A stretch of 59,431 nucleotides of DNA from contig DWVY01000055.1 of the NCBI GenBank assembly GCA_019119995.1, positions 1 through 59,431 on the forward strand, written 5' to 3'. Source of the stretch: Candidatus Mediterraneibacter faecavium. Its GTDB lineage: Bacteria; Bacillota; Clostridia; Lachnospirales; Lachnospiraceae. This document shows positions 1 through 7,190 of the stretch, piece by piece. The notes under the pieces were generated by a model. The model made no database searches and was not told the origin of the DNA. It was given only the letters and a program-made list of their open reading frames with translations. Every line of letters begins with the position of its first letter. The first letter of the stretch is position 1. The translations under genes were made by a program, and so were the position numbers.

Positions 1-180
1 CCCTCCCGGAAGAGGGATACGGGTGCCTGCAGATAGTGCAGCATGATGCGTGCCTGCAGGCTTTAAGATTGCATAGCAACGCCGAAGACGCGGCTTGGGA
101 AGGCGCAGGAACTGGCTTCCAGGGAGAATTAACTTTTTTGATTTGAATTATCATGAATACGAAATTTACAACCTGGCAGA
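1..180. other. Non-coding start of window, inner part of integrated element
   Basis: No convincing reading frame is visible. The only clear structure is a direct repeat of GTGCCTGCAG at 23-32 and 50-59. Given the excisionase and integrase that follow, this is probably interior DNA of the integrated element, but nothing in it proves a function. Confidence 0.4.
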
Positions 181-226
181 AAAAACGTATAATAATGGCA
201 CGAGGATGTCTTAGTTATACGTTTTT
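181..226 (+). terminator. Inverted repeat upstream of the excisionase gene
   Basis: A perfect 12-bp inverted repeat (arms 181-192 and 215-226, AAAAACGTATAA and its complement) encloses a 22-nt loop, and the right arm ends in a T-run. It may terminate transcription entering from the left, or be an operator for the xis-int promoter. Its position 26 bp before the next start codon fits either role. Confidence 0.5.
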
Positions 227-252
227 CCTGCTGTTCTTTGAAAGGAGGATAA

Positions 253-468
253 ATGACAGCAGAAACCAACTACTCAAAAACATCTGCTTTATCATCCGGT
301 GGATCTGATACTTACTCGGTAAGTGATATAGCCATCATTCTTGGAATAAGTAAAAAATCAGCTTATAAATTATGTGAACAGAATTTCTTTATTTCCAAAC
401 GGATAGGCAGAATTATACGGGTAAATAAAAAATCCTTTGAGGACTGGCTGAACGGCAGACCTGAATAA
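253..468 (+). CDS. Excisionase-like helix-turn-helix protein (71 aa)
   Basis: This small basic protein has a MerR/excisionase-type winged helix-turn-helix from about residue 21 (sequence around YSVSDIAIILGISKKSAYKL) followed by a wing ending in FEDWL, the layout of Tn916-type Xis and other excisionases. Such proteins bind attachment-site DNA and steer the integrase toward excision. The ATG at 253 follows a good AAAGGAGG ribosome site. It ends 13 bp before the integrase start, so the two are probably co-transcribed. The specific partner is inferred from adjacency; a general DNA-binding role is the safer statement. Confidence 0.8.
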   Translation: MTAETNYSKTSALSSGGSDTYSVSDIAIILGISKKSAYKLCEQNFFISKRIGRIIRVNKKSFEDWLNGRPE

Positions 469-481
469 AGGAGAAAAACGT

Positions 482-1864
482 ATGGCTACAATCATTAAGC
501 GTAAAAAGAATTATTCTGTCGTTTATTATTACGATACGCCGCAAGGCGAAAAGAAACAGAAGTGGGAAACCTTTACAAGTTACAAAGACGCAAATAAAAG
601 GAAAGTAGAAATAGAAAATCAGCAGGAGAATGGAACATTTATTGCTCCTACTTCACAGACAGTTGAAGATTTTCTTTATGACTTCGTAACTCTGTACGGA
701 GAAAAGAAATGGGGGCTTACTACTTATGACAGTAATTTAGGATTAATCAGCAACTACATCAATCCGATTATAGGATCGACACCAATTCAGAAGGTAAACC
801 GTAAATTTGTTGATTCTTACTACAAAACACTGACAAAAACAAAACCTGTGATTGTCAGGAACCGTAAGCCCAAAAGTGAATTTCTTCCACCGGCAACGAT
901 TGAAAAAATCTTCAAACTTCTTTCTACTGCATTTAAACAGGCTGTCAAATGGGAGCTTGTCGGGAAAAATCCTTTTCAGCTTTCCGATGCACTTCCCCGA
1001 ACCAAATACAAAAAACGTGATATATGGACGGCAGAAAGCATCAGCAAAGCGCTTAACAGCTGCAAAGATGGCAAATTGTACGTAGCAATAAATCTTGCTT
1101 TTGCCTGCTCTATGAGGGAAGGCGAGATTCTTGGACTTACCTGGGATCTTGTAAATATCTCTGATGAAGCAATCGCAGAAGATAATGCGTACATTGATAT
1201 TAAAAAAGAGCTGCTCAGAGTTTCAAAACGGGCACTGGAAACCCTGGATCAGAAAGATGTCTATTATATCTTTCCGCCATTGATGCCGAATACATCAACC
1301 AGGGTTGTTTTGAAAAAGCCCAAAAACGATACCAGTATCCGGCGTGTGTGGATACCGAAAACACTGGCTTACATTCTTCGTGATTGGAAAAAGGCACAGG
1401 ATGAGCTTAAAGAATTTCTCGGTGACGAATATCAGGACTTCAATCTTGTTGTCGCTCTTGCGAATGGTCGCCCATGTGAAGGAAGGGTATTGCTGAAGGC
1501 TTTTGAAGAACTTCGTGAGGAAGCCGGATTACCTAATGTAGTGTTCCATTCACTCAGACATTCCAGTACAACATATAAACTCAAACTGAACCATGGCGAT
1601 ATTAAAGCTACTCAGGGAGATACTGGACACGCTCAAGCAGATATGGTTACGGAGGTTTATTCTCATATACTTGATGAGGATAGAAAAATTAATGCTCAGA
1701 AATTTGATGCAGCGTTCTACGCTAATCCGGATCTGAGCAAATACAATCCGCCTCTTCCAAACGAAAAACCTGAAAAAGCGGAAATAGACATCAACAACTT
1801 AATCGAGCAGCTGAAAAAATCACCTGAGCTGGCTAATACACTGGCACAGCTTTTGGCTCAATAA
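482..1864 (+). CDS. Tyrosine recombinase (integrase) of a mobile element, 460 aa
   Basis: This is a full-length phage/ICE-type tyrosine integrase that cuts and rejoins DNA at attachment sites. A basic arm-binding N-terminus (about 1-50) and a SAM-like core-binding domain (about 60-165) precede the catalytic domain. Visible catalytic residues are Arg212 (SMREGEILGL), His356 and Arg359 (HSLRHSS), His383 (DTGHAQ) and the nucleophile Tyr393 (EVYSHI), with the usual ten-residue spacing between the last two. The C-terminal tail of about 60 residues is rich in Pro and Lys. It lies directly downstream of the excisionase gene and points toward tRNA-Arg. All catalytic residues are present, so it is probably active. 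Confidence 0.95.
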   Translation: MATIIKRKKNYSVVYYYDTPQGEKKQKWETFTSYKDANKRKVEIENQQENGTFIAPTSQTVEDFLYDFVTLYGEKKWGLTTYDSNLGLISNYINPIIGSTPIQKVNRKFVDSYYKTLTKTKPVIVRNRKPKSEFLPPATIEKIFKLLSTAFKQAVKWELVGKNPFQLSDALPRTKYKKRDIWTAESISKALNSCKDGKLYVAINLAFACSMREGEILGLTWDLVNISDEAIAEDNAYIDIKKELLRVSKRALETLDQKDVYYIFPPLMPNTSTRVVLKKPKNDTSIRRVWIPKTLAYILRDWKKAQDELKEFLGDEYQDFNLVVALANGRPCEGRVLLKAFEELREEAGLPNVVFHSLRHSSTTYKLKLNHGDIKATQGDTGHAQADMVTEVYSHILDEDRKINAQKFDAAFYANPDLSKYNPPLPNEKPEKAEIDINNLIEQLKKSPELANTLAQLLAQ

Positions 1865-1865
1865 C

Positions 1866-1955
1866 TTATTAGCACAGAATTTGCTAATTTTCTTATTAGC
1901 AAACACATTGATTTTATTAGCAGAAGGTGGTAAAGCAGTTCAAGTCCAATTAGCA
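1866..1955. repeat. TTATTAGCA direct repeats behind the integrase gene
   Basis: TTATTAGCA occurs at 1866-1874, 1893-1901 and 1914-1922, with a shortened ATTAGCA at 1949-1955 and an inverted TTGCTAA at 1881-1887. Short direct repeats next to the integrase and near the element end are typical of integrase arm-binding sites. That role is inferred from location and repetition only. Confidence 0.55.
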
Positions 1956-2005
1956 GGAATTTATATTTATGCATTTTATATTCACTCATGAATTTCTGAA
2001 AGAAA

Positions 2006-2037
2006 AAACGCCACAAATCCTTAGATTCATGGCGTTT
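2006..2037 (-). terminator. Terminator after tRNA-Arg
   Basis: On the minus strand an 8-bp stem (AAACGCCA at 2006-2013 with TGGCGTTT at 2030-2037) is followed by a T-rich run, a standard intrinsic terminator placed just after the 3' end of the tRNA gene. Confidence 0.7.
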
Positions 2038-2040
2038 ATA

Positions 2041-2114
2041 CGTTCCTGACTGGAGTCGAACCAGCGGCCTATTGCTTAGGAGGCAATCGCTCTATCCTAC
2101 TGAGCTACAGGAAC
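2041..2114 (-). tRNA. tRNA-Arg (anticodon CCU)
   Basis: A complete 74-nt cloverleaf reads on the minus strand. The acceptor arms GTTCCTG and CAGGAAC (2108-2114 and 2042-2048) pair fully, the anticodon stem ATTGC/GCAAT encloses CTCCTAA, giving anticodon CCU for AGG codons, and the T arm contains TTCGACT. CCA is not encoded. The gene has its own promoter at 2123-2151. Its 3' end faces the integrase gene, a common arrangement for tRNA-targeted elements. Confidence 0.95.
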
Positions 2115-2122
2115 TTATCTAT

Positions 2123-2151
2123 ATTATAACGGTTTTATGCAACCGCTACAA
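2123..2151 (-). promoter_or_regulatory. Promoter of tRNA-Arg
   Basis: On the minus strand, TTGTAG (2151-2146) and TATAAT (2128-2123) are separated by 17 bp, a good housekeeping sigma-factor promoter, 9 bp before the mature tRNA start. Confidence 0.65.
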
Positions 2152-2160
2152 CCAAATTAT

Positions 2161-2227
2161 TCAGTTTTGGACTTGAACGGGCTGCCACTTAGGAGGCGGT
2201 CGCTCTATCCTGCTGAGCTACGGAAAC
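2161..2227 (-). pseudogene. Decayed tRNA-Arg(CCU) remnant
   Basis: The minus strand starts like a tRNA-Arg gene (acceptor GTTTCCG, D arm TAGCTCAGCAGGATAGAGC, anticodon loop CTCCTAA). The 5' strand of the T stem is missing and the 3' side reads into unrelated sequence (GTTCAAGTCC then AAAACTGA), so the acceptor stem cannot close. It is a broken second copy beside the intact tRNA-Arg, possibly left by an old integration or deletion. Confidence 0.75.
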
Positions 2228-2234
2228 ACATATA

Positions 2235-2260
2235 TTGTTGTGCCGTATCCGGCACAACAA
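2235..2260 (-). terminator. Hairpin downstream of the DUF3881 gene
   Basis: A perfect 10-bp stem (TTGTTGTGCC at 2235-2244 with GGCACAACAA at 2251-2260) with a 6-nt loop lies 40 bp beyond the minus-strand stop at 2300. The following run is only moderately T-rich, so termination is likely but not certain. Confidence 0.55.
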
Positions 2261-2299
2261 TTAATATACCACGTTTTGTCGGTTTTCACAACTGTTTTA

Positions 2300-3175
2300 T
2301 CAGAAATTGATATATCCCTGCAGCCAGATCGTTCCTTTGTATCTCCTGCCGATCTCTGGCTCTCCCATCACGGAATCCACAGGCACACATATATCAAACT
2401 GAAGTTCATTTACATTGAGCTTCATCTGATATACTTCAACCCCTGTCAGTGAATTTTTTCTTCGTCTCACCGCCAGGATCTCACCCATGATCGAATACAG
2501 GTCGCATTCTATCCCATATGGCATAAAGTACGTATCCACAATAGAGAACACGTCCTCGTTCGCGAGCCTTCTGGATACTTGAGAATAAGTATCAATATCA
2601 TCCAGTGTCAGTGTCTCGATCGCTGTCTGATCACCATTCCGTGCAGCATTTAACAGCATTTTCCGGTTATCAGACGCTTCTCTTTCGCTCTTCAGCTGCC
2701 TTTCATCTTTCACTACAGGGAGCAGGATCATACCTGAGAGTGACAGACCTGATAATGTGATCGATGTGGTAAGATTTTCGACAAATCCAGCCTGACGTTC
2801 TCTCATGTATTCTATTCCGTTCTGCAATGTGAAGATCAGGCTGATCCCGATCCTGGAATCTTCACACATACCGACATACTGCTCTTTCTCTATCTTCCGT
2901 TCTACGGCGACCTCTGAGTACGTGCTGATCCCGCTCCCCTGGAAGTACGGAAAATAATATGACGGTCCAAAGACATCGTTTTCGTCCATTTCTCCGCACA
3001 GCGATATTCCCATGCACTGTCCGTAATCTTTCCTGACCTCACAGAAATCCTCTCCGGGACGATATGATACGATTGTCTGATGATTGAATCCATTCTGTAC
3101 ATCCATAAGGATACTCTTGAGGTCATTTCTTGTCCGGATATTATCGAATCCGATTGCTTTTAAATATCGATGCAT
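2300..3175 (-). CDS. DUF3881 family protein (291 aa)
   Basis: This is a soluble protein of unknown function, recognised as the Clostridia-restricted DUF3881 family by its overall sequence (start MHRYLKAIGF, the segment GISLCGEMDENDVFGPSYYFPY broken over residues 55-75, and the C-terminal EIGRRYKGTIWLQG). No membrane segment or catalytic motif is obvious. It is the last gene of a minus-strand series, 31 bp after serS, and is probably co-transcribed with it. The family label rests on memory of the family, not on a search. Confidence 0.75.
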   Translation of the reverse strand: MHRYLKAIGFDNIRTRNDLKSILMDVQNGFNHQTIVSYRPGEDFCEVRKDYGQCMGISLCGEMDENDVFGPSYYFPYFQGSGISTYSEVAVERKIEKEQYVGMCEDSRIGISLIFTLQNGIEYMRERQAGFVENLTTSITLSGLSLSGMILLPVVKDERQLKSEREASDNRKMLLNAARNGDQTAIETLTLDDIDTYSQVSRRLANEDVFSIVDTYFMPYGIECDLYSIMGEILAVRRRKNSLTGVEVYQMKLNVNELQFDICVPVDSVMGEPEIGRRYKGTIWLQGYINF

Positions 3176-3206
3176 TTACTTTTTATTTACCTCAATTTTC
3201 CCCAGA

Positions 3207-4493
3207 TTATTTCTTCGGAACAATTTTGTCATTTCCGCCCATATATGGTCTCAGCACCTCAGGAATACGGACAGATCCGTCTGCCTGGAGATTATTTTCC
3301 AGAAATGCGATGAGCATTCTCGGCGGCGCTACTACTGTATTATTCAGTGTATGTGCGAAATAGTTTCCATTTTCTCCTTTGATGCGGATTCCGAGTCTTC
3401 TTGCCTGGGCGTCCCCGAGATTTGAACAGCTTCCTACTTCAAAATATTTCTTCTGACGCGGAGACCATGCTTCTACATCTACAGATTTCACTTTCAGATC
3501 CGCCAGATCTCCGGAGCAGCATTCCAGTGTACGGACCGGTATATCCATAGAGCGGAACAGATCTACTGTATTCTGCCATAATTTGTCATACCACTGCATG
3601 CTCTCTTCCGGTTTACATACAACGATCATCTCCTGCTTTTCAAACTGATGGATCCTGTATACGCCTCGTTCCTCAATACCATGCGCTCCCTTTTCCTTTC
3701 TGAAGCACGGTGAATAACTGGTAAGCGTCTGGGGAAGCTGGTCTTCTGTAAGCTGGGTATTAATGAATTTTCCGATCATGGAATGCTCACTTGTACCGAT
3801 CAGATAGAGGTCTTCTCCCTCGATCTTATACATCATGGCATCCATCTCCGCGAAGCTCATTACACCTGTAACTACATTACTTCTGATCATAAACGGAGGC
3901 ACACAGTAAGTAAATCCTCTGTTGATCATAAAATCACGCGCATATGCAATAACTGAGGAGTGGAGCCTTGCGATATCTCCCATCAGATAATAAAATCCAT
4001 TTCCCGCTACTTTTCTGGCGCTGTCCAGGTCGATTCCGTCAAATGATTCCATGATCTCCGTGTGATACGGAATTTCAAAATCAGGTACTACAGGCTCGCC
4101 GAAGCGTTCCAGTTCAACGTTTTCGCTGTCATCTTTTCCGATCGGTACAGAAGGATCTATAATGTTCGGAATTGTCATCATGATCTTCTTGATCTTTTCT
4201 TCCACTTCTTTTTCTTCTTCGGAGAGGTCATTTATCCTTCCGGCGCTCTCCGATACTTTTTTCTTCAGAGCTTCTGCCTCGTCAAATTTCTTCTGAGCCA
4301 TCATCGCGCCGATCTGTTTTGACGCTTTATTCTTCTCTGCCCGGAGCGCTTCTACTTCCTGCTTGATCTCTCTGTTTCTCTGATCGAGCGCGATCACTTC
4401 ATCGACAAGAGGAAGCTTCTCATCCTGAAATTTATTCTTTATATTCTGCTTTACTATATCCGGGTTATTTCTTACAAACTTAATATCTAACAT
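3207..4493 (-). CDS. serS: Seryl-tRNA synthetase (428 aa)
   Basis: A class II synthetase that charges tRNA-Ser in the cytoplasm. An N-terminal helical hairpin (about residues 25-105, rich in Glu/Lys/Ala) forms the tRNA-binding coiled coil. The catalytic core has motif 2 around YSPCFRKEKGAHGIEERGVY and the C-terminal motif 3. Length is normal. Motif 3 reads LNNTVVAPPRMLIAFLE instead of the usual LNGSGLAVGR form, a recognisable variant (see findings). It starts 20 bp after the DUF4446 gene. No T-box leader is present. Confidence 0.95.
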   Translation of the reverse strand: MLDIKFVRNNPDIVKQNIKNKFQDEKLPLVDEVIALDQRNREIKQEVEALRAEKNKASKQIGAMMAQKKFDEAEALKKKVSESAGRINDLSEEEKEVEEKIKKIMMTIPNIIDPSVPIGKDDSENVELERFGEPVVPDFEIPYHTEIMESFDGIDLDSARKVAGNGFYYLMGDIARLHSSVIAYARDFMINRGFTYCVPPFMIRSNVVTGVMSFAEMDAMMYKIEGEDLYLIGTSEHSMIGKFINTQLTEDQLPQTLTSYSPCFRKEKGAHGIEERGVYRIHQFEKQEMIVVCKPEESMQWYDKLWQNTVDLFRSMDIPVRTLECCSGDLADLKVKSVDVEAWSPRQKKYFEVGSCSNLGDAQARRLGIRIKGENGNYFAHTLNNTVVAPPRMLIAFLENNLQADGSVRIPEVLRPYMGGNDKIVPKK

Positions 4494-4513
4494 TATTTTA
4501 TCCTCTCAATCTA

Positions 4514-5041
4514 TTATTCTTTCATATCTTTAATATCGTATTCTTCCTGATAGATGGCTTTTTCAAGGCATTGCTGCTCTTCTTCTGAAAGTTCTATATA
4601 ACTTTCCCCTTTTACAACCTCTTTGATATACGTGTAGCACCCCTCTCTGCTGTGCATGGCATTGAAGATCCAACCGTTATTATTTTGATCCAGCATCGTA
4701 AGGGCGAAGCTCAAATTGCCTCCCATTTCATGAAATGCATCATACTTTACTATGCCTGCTTTCTGATAATGACCTTCCATCTTCTTGTAGATATCCTGTA
4801 TTTTTTCTTCATTTTCTTTTACAAGTTCTGATATATCATCCAGTTCGTCAAATTTCTTAAAAATACTTTTCTCAAGATTTTTCCCGTTTCTGCCTTTCAT
4901 GAAAGTTGTATAACTTTTCTGCAAATGTCTGTATTTATTATTAAGTACGATCAGCAAAACGATCAAAACAATCTGAAGTACAAATACAATTATAAACAAG
5001 TAAAACGGATCAATGCCCAGGCTGCCGAGTATTCCATTCAT
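4514..5041 (-). CDS. DUF4446 family membrane-anchored protein (175 aa)
   Basis: One N-terminal transmembrane helix (about residues 12-35, FYLFIIVFVLQIVLIVLLIV) is followed by a basic, helical cytoplasmic stretch and a C-terminal domain with the segment NLSFALTMLDQNNNGWIFN. Such proteins are commonly encoded beside parB in Clostridia. Function is unknown. The position between parB and serS suggests membership of the same operon. Confidence 0.8.
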   Translation of the reverse strand: MNGILGSLGIDPFYLFIIVFVLQIVLIVLLIVLNNKYRHLQKSYTTFMKGRNGKNLEKSIFKKFDELDDISELVKENEEKIQDIYKKMEGHYQKAGIVKYDAFHEMGGNLSFALTMLDQNNNGWIFNAMHSREGCYTYIKEVVKGESYIELSEEEQQCLEKAIYQEEYDIKDMKE

Positions 5042-5118
5042 TTATAGTCCATCTCCTTTTAATCATATATCTCCCTCTTCTTTACAACTTTTCCTTTGTA
5101 ATCTTTAATCTTTAATTT

Positions 5119-6036
5119 TTACTTATTTTGGATAGACATGATAAGATCGTAAATTCTTTCAAGTTCATCTTCTGAATAATATTCTATCTCTATCTTGCCT
5201 TTTCCATTCGCTTTTGGGTTGACACTTACTTTTGTACCGATGATATTTTTCATATGATCTGCAAGATCATTGTATACAAACATACGTTCTTGCTTTACTT
5301 TTTTAACTTCTTTCTTCGGATTTTTCAGTGCTTTTACCAACTTTTCAGTCTCACGGACACTCAGCTTTTCATCAAAGATCTTATTTGCCAGCATAAACTG
5401 CTGTTCTTCATCATCAATTGCAAGTAAAGCTCTCGCGTGTCCTGTACTTATCATATCGTCAACGATCATCTGTTGTACGCGCTCGCTGAGCTTCAGAAGA
5501 CGCATTGAGTTCGTTACCGCTGTTCTGCTTTTCGATACTCTCTCAGCAACTTCATCCTGTTTGAGATCAAATTCTTCAAGCAATCTTTTATAAGCCATTG
5601 CTTCTTCGATCGGATTCAGATTTTCACGCTGGATGTTCTCTATAAGAGATATCTCTACTATTTCCTGATCAGTATATTTTTTCACTATAATGGGGACTTC
5701 TTTGACGCCTGCCAGTTTAGCTGCTCTCCATCTTCTCTCACCTGCTATGATCTCATAGTAATCTTTCTTTTTCTGTACGATAAGAGGCTGAAGTATACCA
5801 AACTGTTTGATAGAATCCGCCAGTTCCATCAGAGAATCCTCATCAAAATCTTTTCTTGGCTGTTCCCTGTTTGGTTCAACTTCATTAATTTTTACCAGTA
5901 TTTCACCTGTTCCAGTACTCTTTTCCTCTTTTTCCGGTTTTATATCCTTCTTTTCAGCAGGCGCTGGTGATTTACTGGTTTTGTTGGGGATAAGACTATC
6001 CAGGCCCTTTCCAAGCCCATTTCTTTTTACTGCCAT
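5119..6036 (-). CDS. parB: Chromosome partition protein ParB/Spo0J (305 aa)
   Basis: A CTP-dependent DNA clamp that loads at parS and spreads, organising the origin for segregation. The N-terminal CTP-binding fold shows GERRWRA (C motif) and ENIQREN (P motif), followed by the central helix-turn-helix KQDEVAERVSKSRTAVTNSM that reads parS, a basic linker, and a C-terminal dimerisation domain. The first 45 residues are a Lys/Pro/Glu-rich ParA-contact tail. The gene follows parA by 2 bp. Two parS sites lie just upstream of parA. Confidence 0.97.
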   Translation of the reverse strand: MAVKRNGLGKGLDSLIPNKTSKSPAPAEKKDIKPEKEEKSTGTGEILVKINEVEPNREQPRKDFDEDSLMELADSIKQFGILQPLIVQKKKDYYEIIAGERRWRAAKLAGVKEVPIIVKKYTDQEIVEISLIENIQRENLNPIEEAMAYKRLLEEFDLKQDEVAERVSKSRTAVTNSMRLLKLSERVQQMIVDDMISTGHARALLAIDDEEQQFMLANKIFDEKLSVRETEKLVKALKNPKKEVKKVKQERMFVYNDLADHMKNIIGTKVSVNPKANGKGKIEIEYYSEDELERIYDLIMSIQNK

Positions 6037-6038
6037 AT

Positions 6039-6806
6039 TTATTCTTCTCCTTTATTGATTACTTCCTCAGCCAACATCATATAACTTTCCGCCCCTGTTG
6101 ATTTCGGATCATATAGATTGATCGGCATTCCGTAGCTTGGCGCCTCTGCCAGCCTTATATTACGCGGTATGATAGTTTTATAGATGTTCTGATTCAGATT
6201 ATCTTTAACATTTTCTACAACTTGCAGTGAAAGATTTGTTCTGGCGTCATACATAGTGAACACAACGCCTTCTATTTCAAGATCAGGATTAAGTCTTTCC
6301 TTCACAAGTTCTATTGTATGTATCAGCTGACTTAGCCCCTCCAGAGCATAATATTCACATTGGATCGGAACTATCACCGAATCAGCCGTTGTCATGGCAT
6401 TTATTGTAAGCATACTGAGAGCAGGAGGACAATCAATAACGATAAAATCATATTCATCTTTTACTTTGTCTATCTCATTTTTCAATATGTATTCCTTGTT
6501 TTCAACGCCTATCAATTCTATTTCTGCGGCGGAAAGATCAATATTAGATGGTAATACATCAATATTTTCCAGTGCATCTTTACAAATACACTCTTCCACG
6601 CCTGCATTTCCTATGATCAAGTCATATACTGTCTTTTCCACTTCATCTTTGTCAACGCCCAATCCACTCGTCATATTTCCCTGCGGATCCATATCAAGCG
6701 AAAGTACTTTTTTACCCATACTGGCGAGAGATGAAGAAAGATTAATGGCAGTTGTAGTCTTTCCTACTCCACCCTTTTGATTGGCAATTGCAATAATTCT
6801 CCCCAT
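6039..6806 (-). CDS. parA: Chromosome partition ATPase ParA/Soj (255 aa)
   Basis: A deviant-Walker ATPase that works with ParB in origin segregation and, in Bacillus-like systems, tunes DnaA. The N-terminus has KGGVGKTTTAINL (deviant Walker A with signature Lys), then MDPQGN and the Walker B FIVIDCPPAL. Length is typical for a chromosomal Soj without the extra N-terminal HTH of plasmid ParA. A strong AGGAGG ribosome site precedes the ATG. A perfect parS sits about 75 bp upstream, so ParB spreading could dampen its promoter. Confidence 0.97.
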   Translation of the reverse strand: MGRIIAIANQKGGVGKTTTAINLSSSLASMGKKVLSLDMDPQGNMTSGLGVDKDEVEKTVYDLIIGNAGVEECICKDALENIDVLPSNIDLSAAEIELIGVENKEYILKNEIDKVKDEYDFIVIDCPPALSMLTINAMTTADSVIVPIQCEYYALEGLSQLIHTIELVKERLNPDLEIEGVVFTMYDARTNLSLQVVENVKDNLNQNIYKTIIPRNIRLAEAPSYGMPINLYDPKSTGAESYMMLAEEVINKGEE

Positions 6807-6847
6807 ATTTGCCTCCTGATATATTTCGTCATAGTAGATACTTTTAT

Positions 6848-6876
6848 ATTATATCATATTTTTCTTATTATTACAT
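6848..6876 (-). promoter_or_regulatory. Probable parA promoter
   Basis: On the minus strand a perfect TATAAT (6853-6848) lies 41 bp before the parA ATG. The -35 is poor (ATGTAA at 17 bp). The parS site starts 5 bp upstream of that -35. Confidence 0.45.
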
Positions 6877-6880
6877 AAAA

Positions 6881-6896
6881 TGTTTCACGTGAAACA
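6881..6896. promoter_or_regulatory. parS site 1 (perfect)
   Basis: TGTTTCACGTGAAACA matches the 16-bp palindromic parS consensus of Bacillus/Clostridium exactly. It lies between parA and the structured element, about 10 kb from oriC. Confidence 0.97.
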
Positions 6897-6942
6897 TTTT
6901 GTTTTATTGTATATTTTTCATAAAACGAATTTATAAAGCAAA

Positions 6943-7096
6943 AGTTCAGCCATCTGATACCAGTCGGCGGATCTATGCTTGCATAAGAATCCGTTGACTG
7001 GTCTTCAGATGAGCTGAGCGCCCGTCAATGAGTAAAACAGCGGCGGCAGCCGCAATAAACATGAAGTGCGGTTTTACGAATGGCGCGTGCTGAACT
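6943..7096. other. Structured three-way-junction element between the two parS sites
   Basis: Nested inverted repeats account for most of the 154 bp. A closing 8-bp stem pairs AGTTCAGC (6943-6950) with GCTGAACT (7089-7096). A long hairpin spans 6951-7011 (CATCTGA/TCAGATG, ACCAGTC/GACTGGT, CGGAT/ATCCG, TATG/CATA). A second arm spans 7018-7086 (GCGCC/GGCGC, GTAAAAC/GTTTTAC, and an inner GCGGC-GGCA-GCCGC hairpin). No reading frame is supported. It could act as RNA or as a DNA cruciform; neither is shown. Confidence 0.7.
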
Positions 7097-7100
7097 GTTA

Positions 7101-7116
7101 CGTTTCACGTGAAACA
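7101..7116. promoter_or_regulatory. parS site 2 (one mismatch)
   Basis: CGTTTCACGTGAAACA differs from the parS consensus only in the outermost base. It is 220 bp from site 1, on the other side of the structured element and immediately before the hydrolase promoter. Confidence 0.93.
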
Positions 7117-7131
7117 TTAAGAAGTGATTGC

Positions 7132-7160
7132 TTTACTTGAACTAAGTCCTGTAGTATAAT
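7132..7160 (+). promoter_or_regulatory. Promoter of the hydrolase gene
   Basis: TTTACT and TATAAT are separated by 17 bp. Transcription would start near 7167, just before the AGGTGAT ribosome site. parS site 2 ends 15 bp upstream of the -35, so bound ParB could interfere. Confidence 0.6.
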
Positions 7161-7190
7161 AATTATAAATATCGAAAGCAGGTGATATCT

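Noticed and set aside
1938..2178. GTTCAAGTCCAA pair as integrase attachment repeats
   Set aside because: The two copies are inverted rather than direct, which does not fit attachment sites flanking an integrated element; possibly a chance or rearranged tRNA fragment.
4494..4513. T-box leader for serS
   Set aside because: Only 20 bp separate serS from the upstream gene, so there is no room for one.
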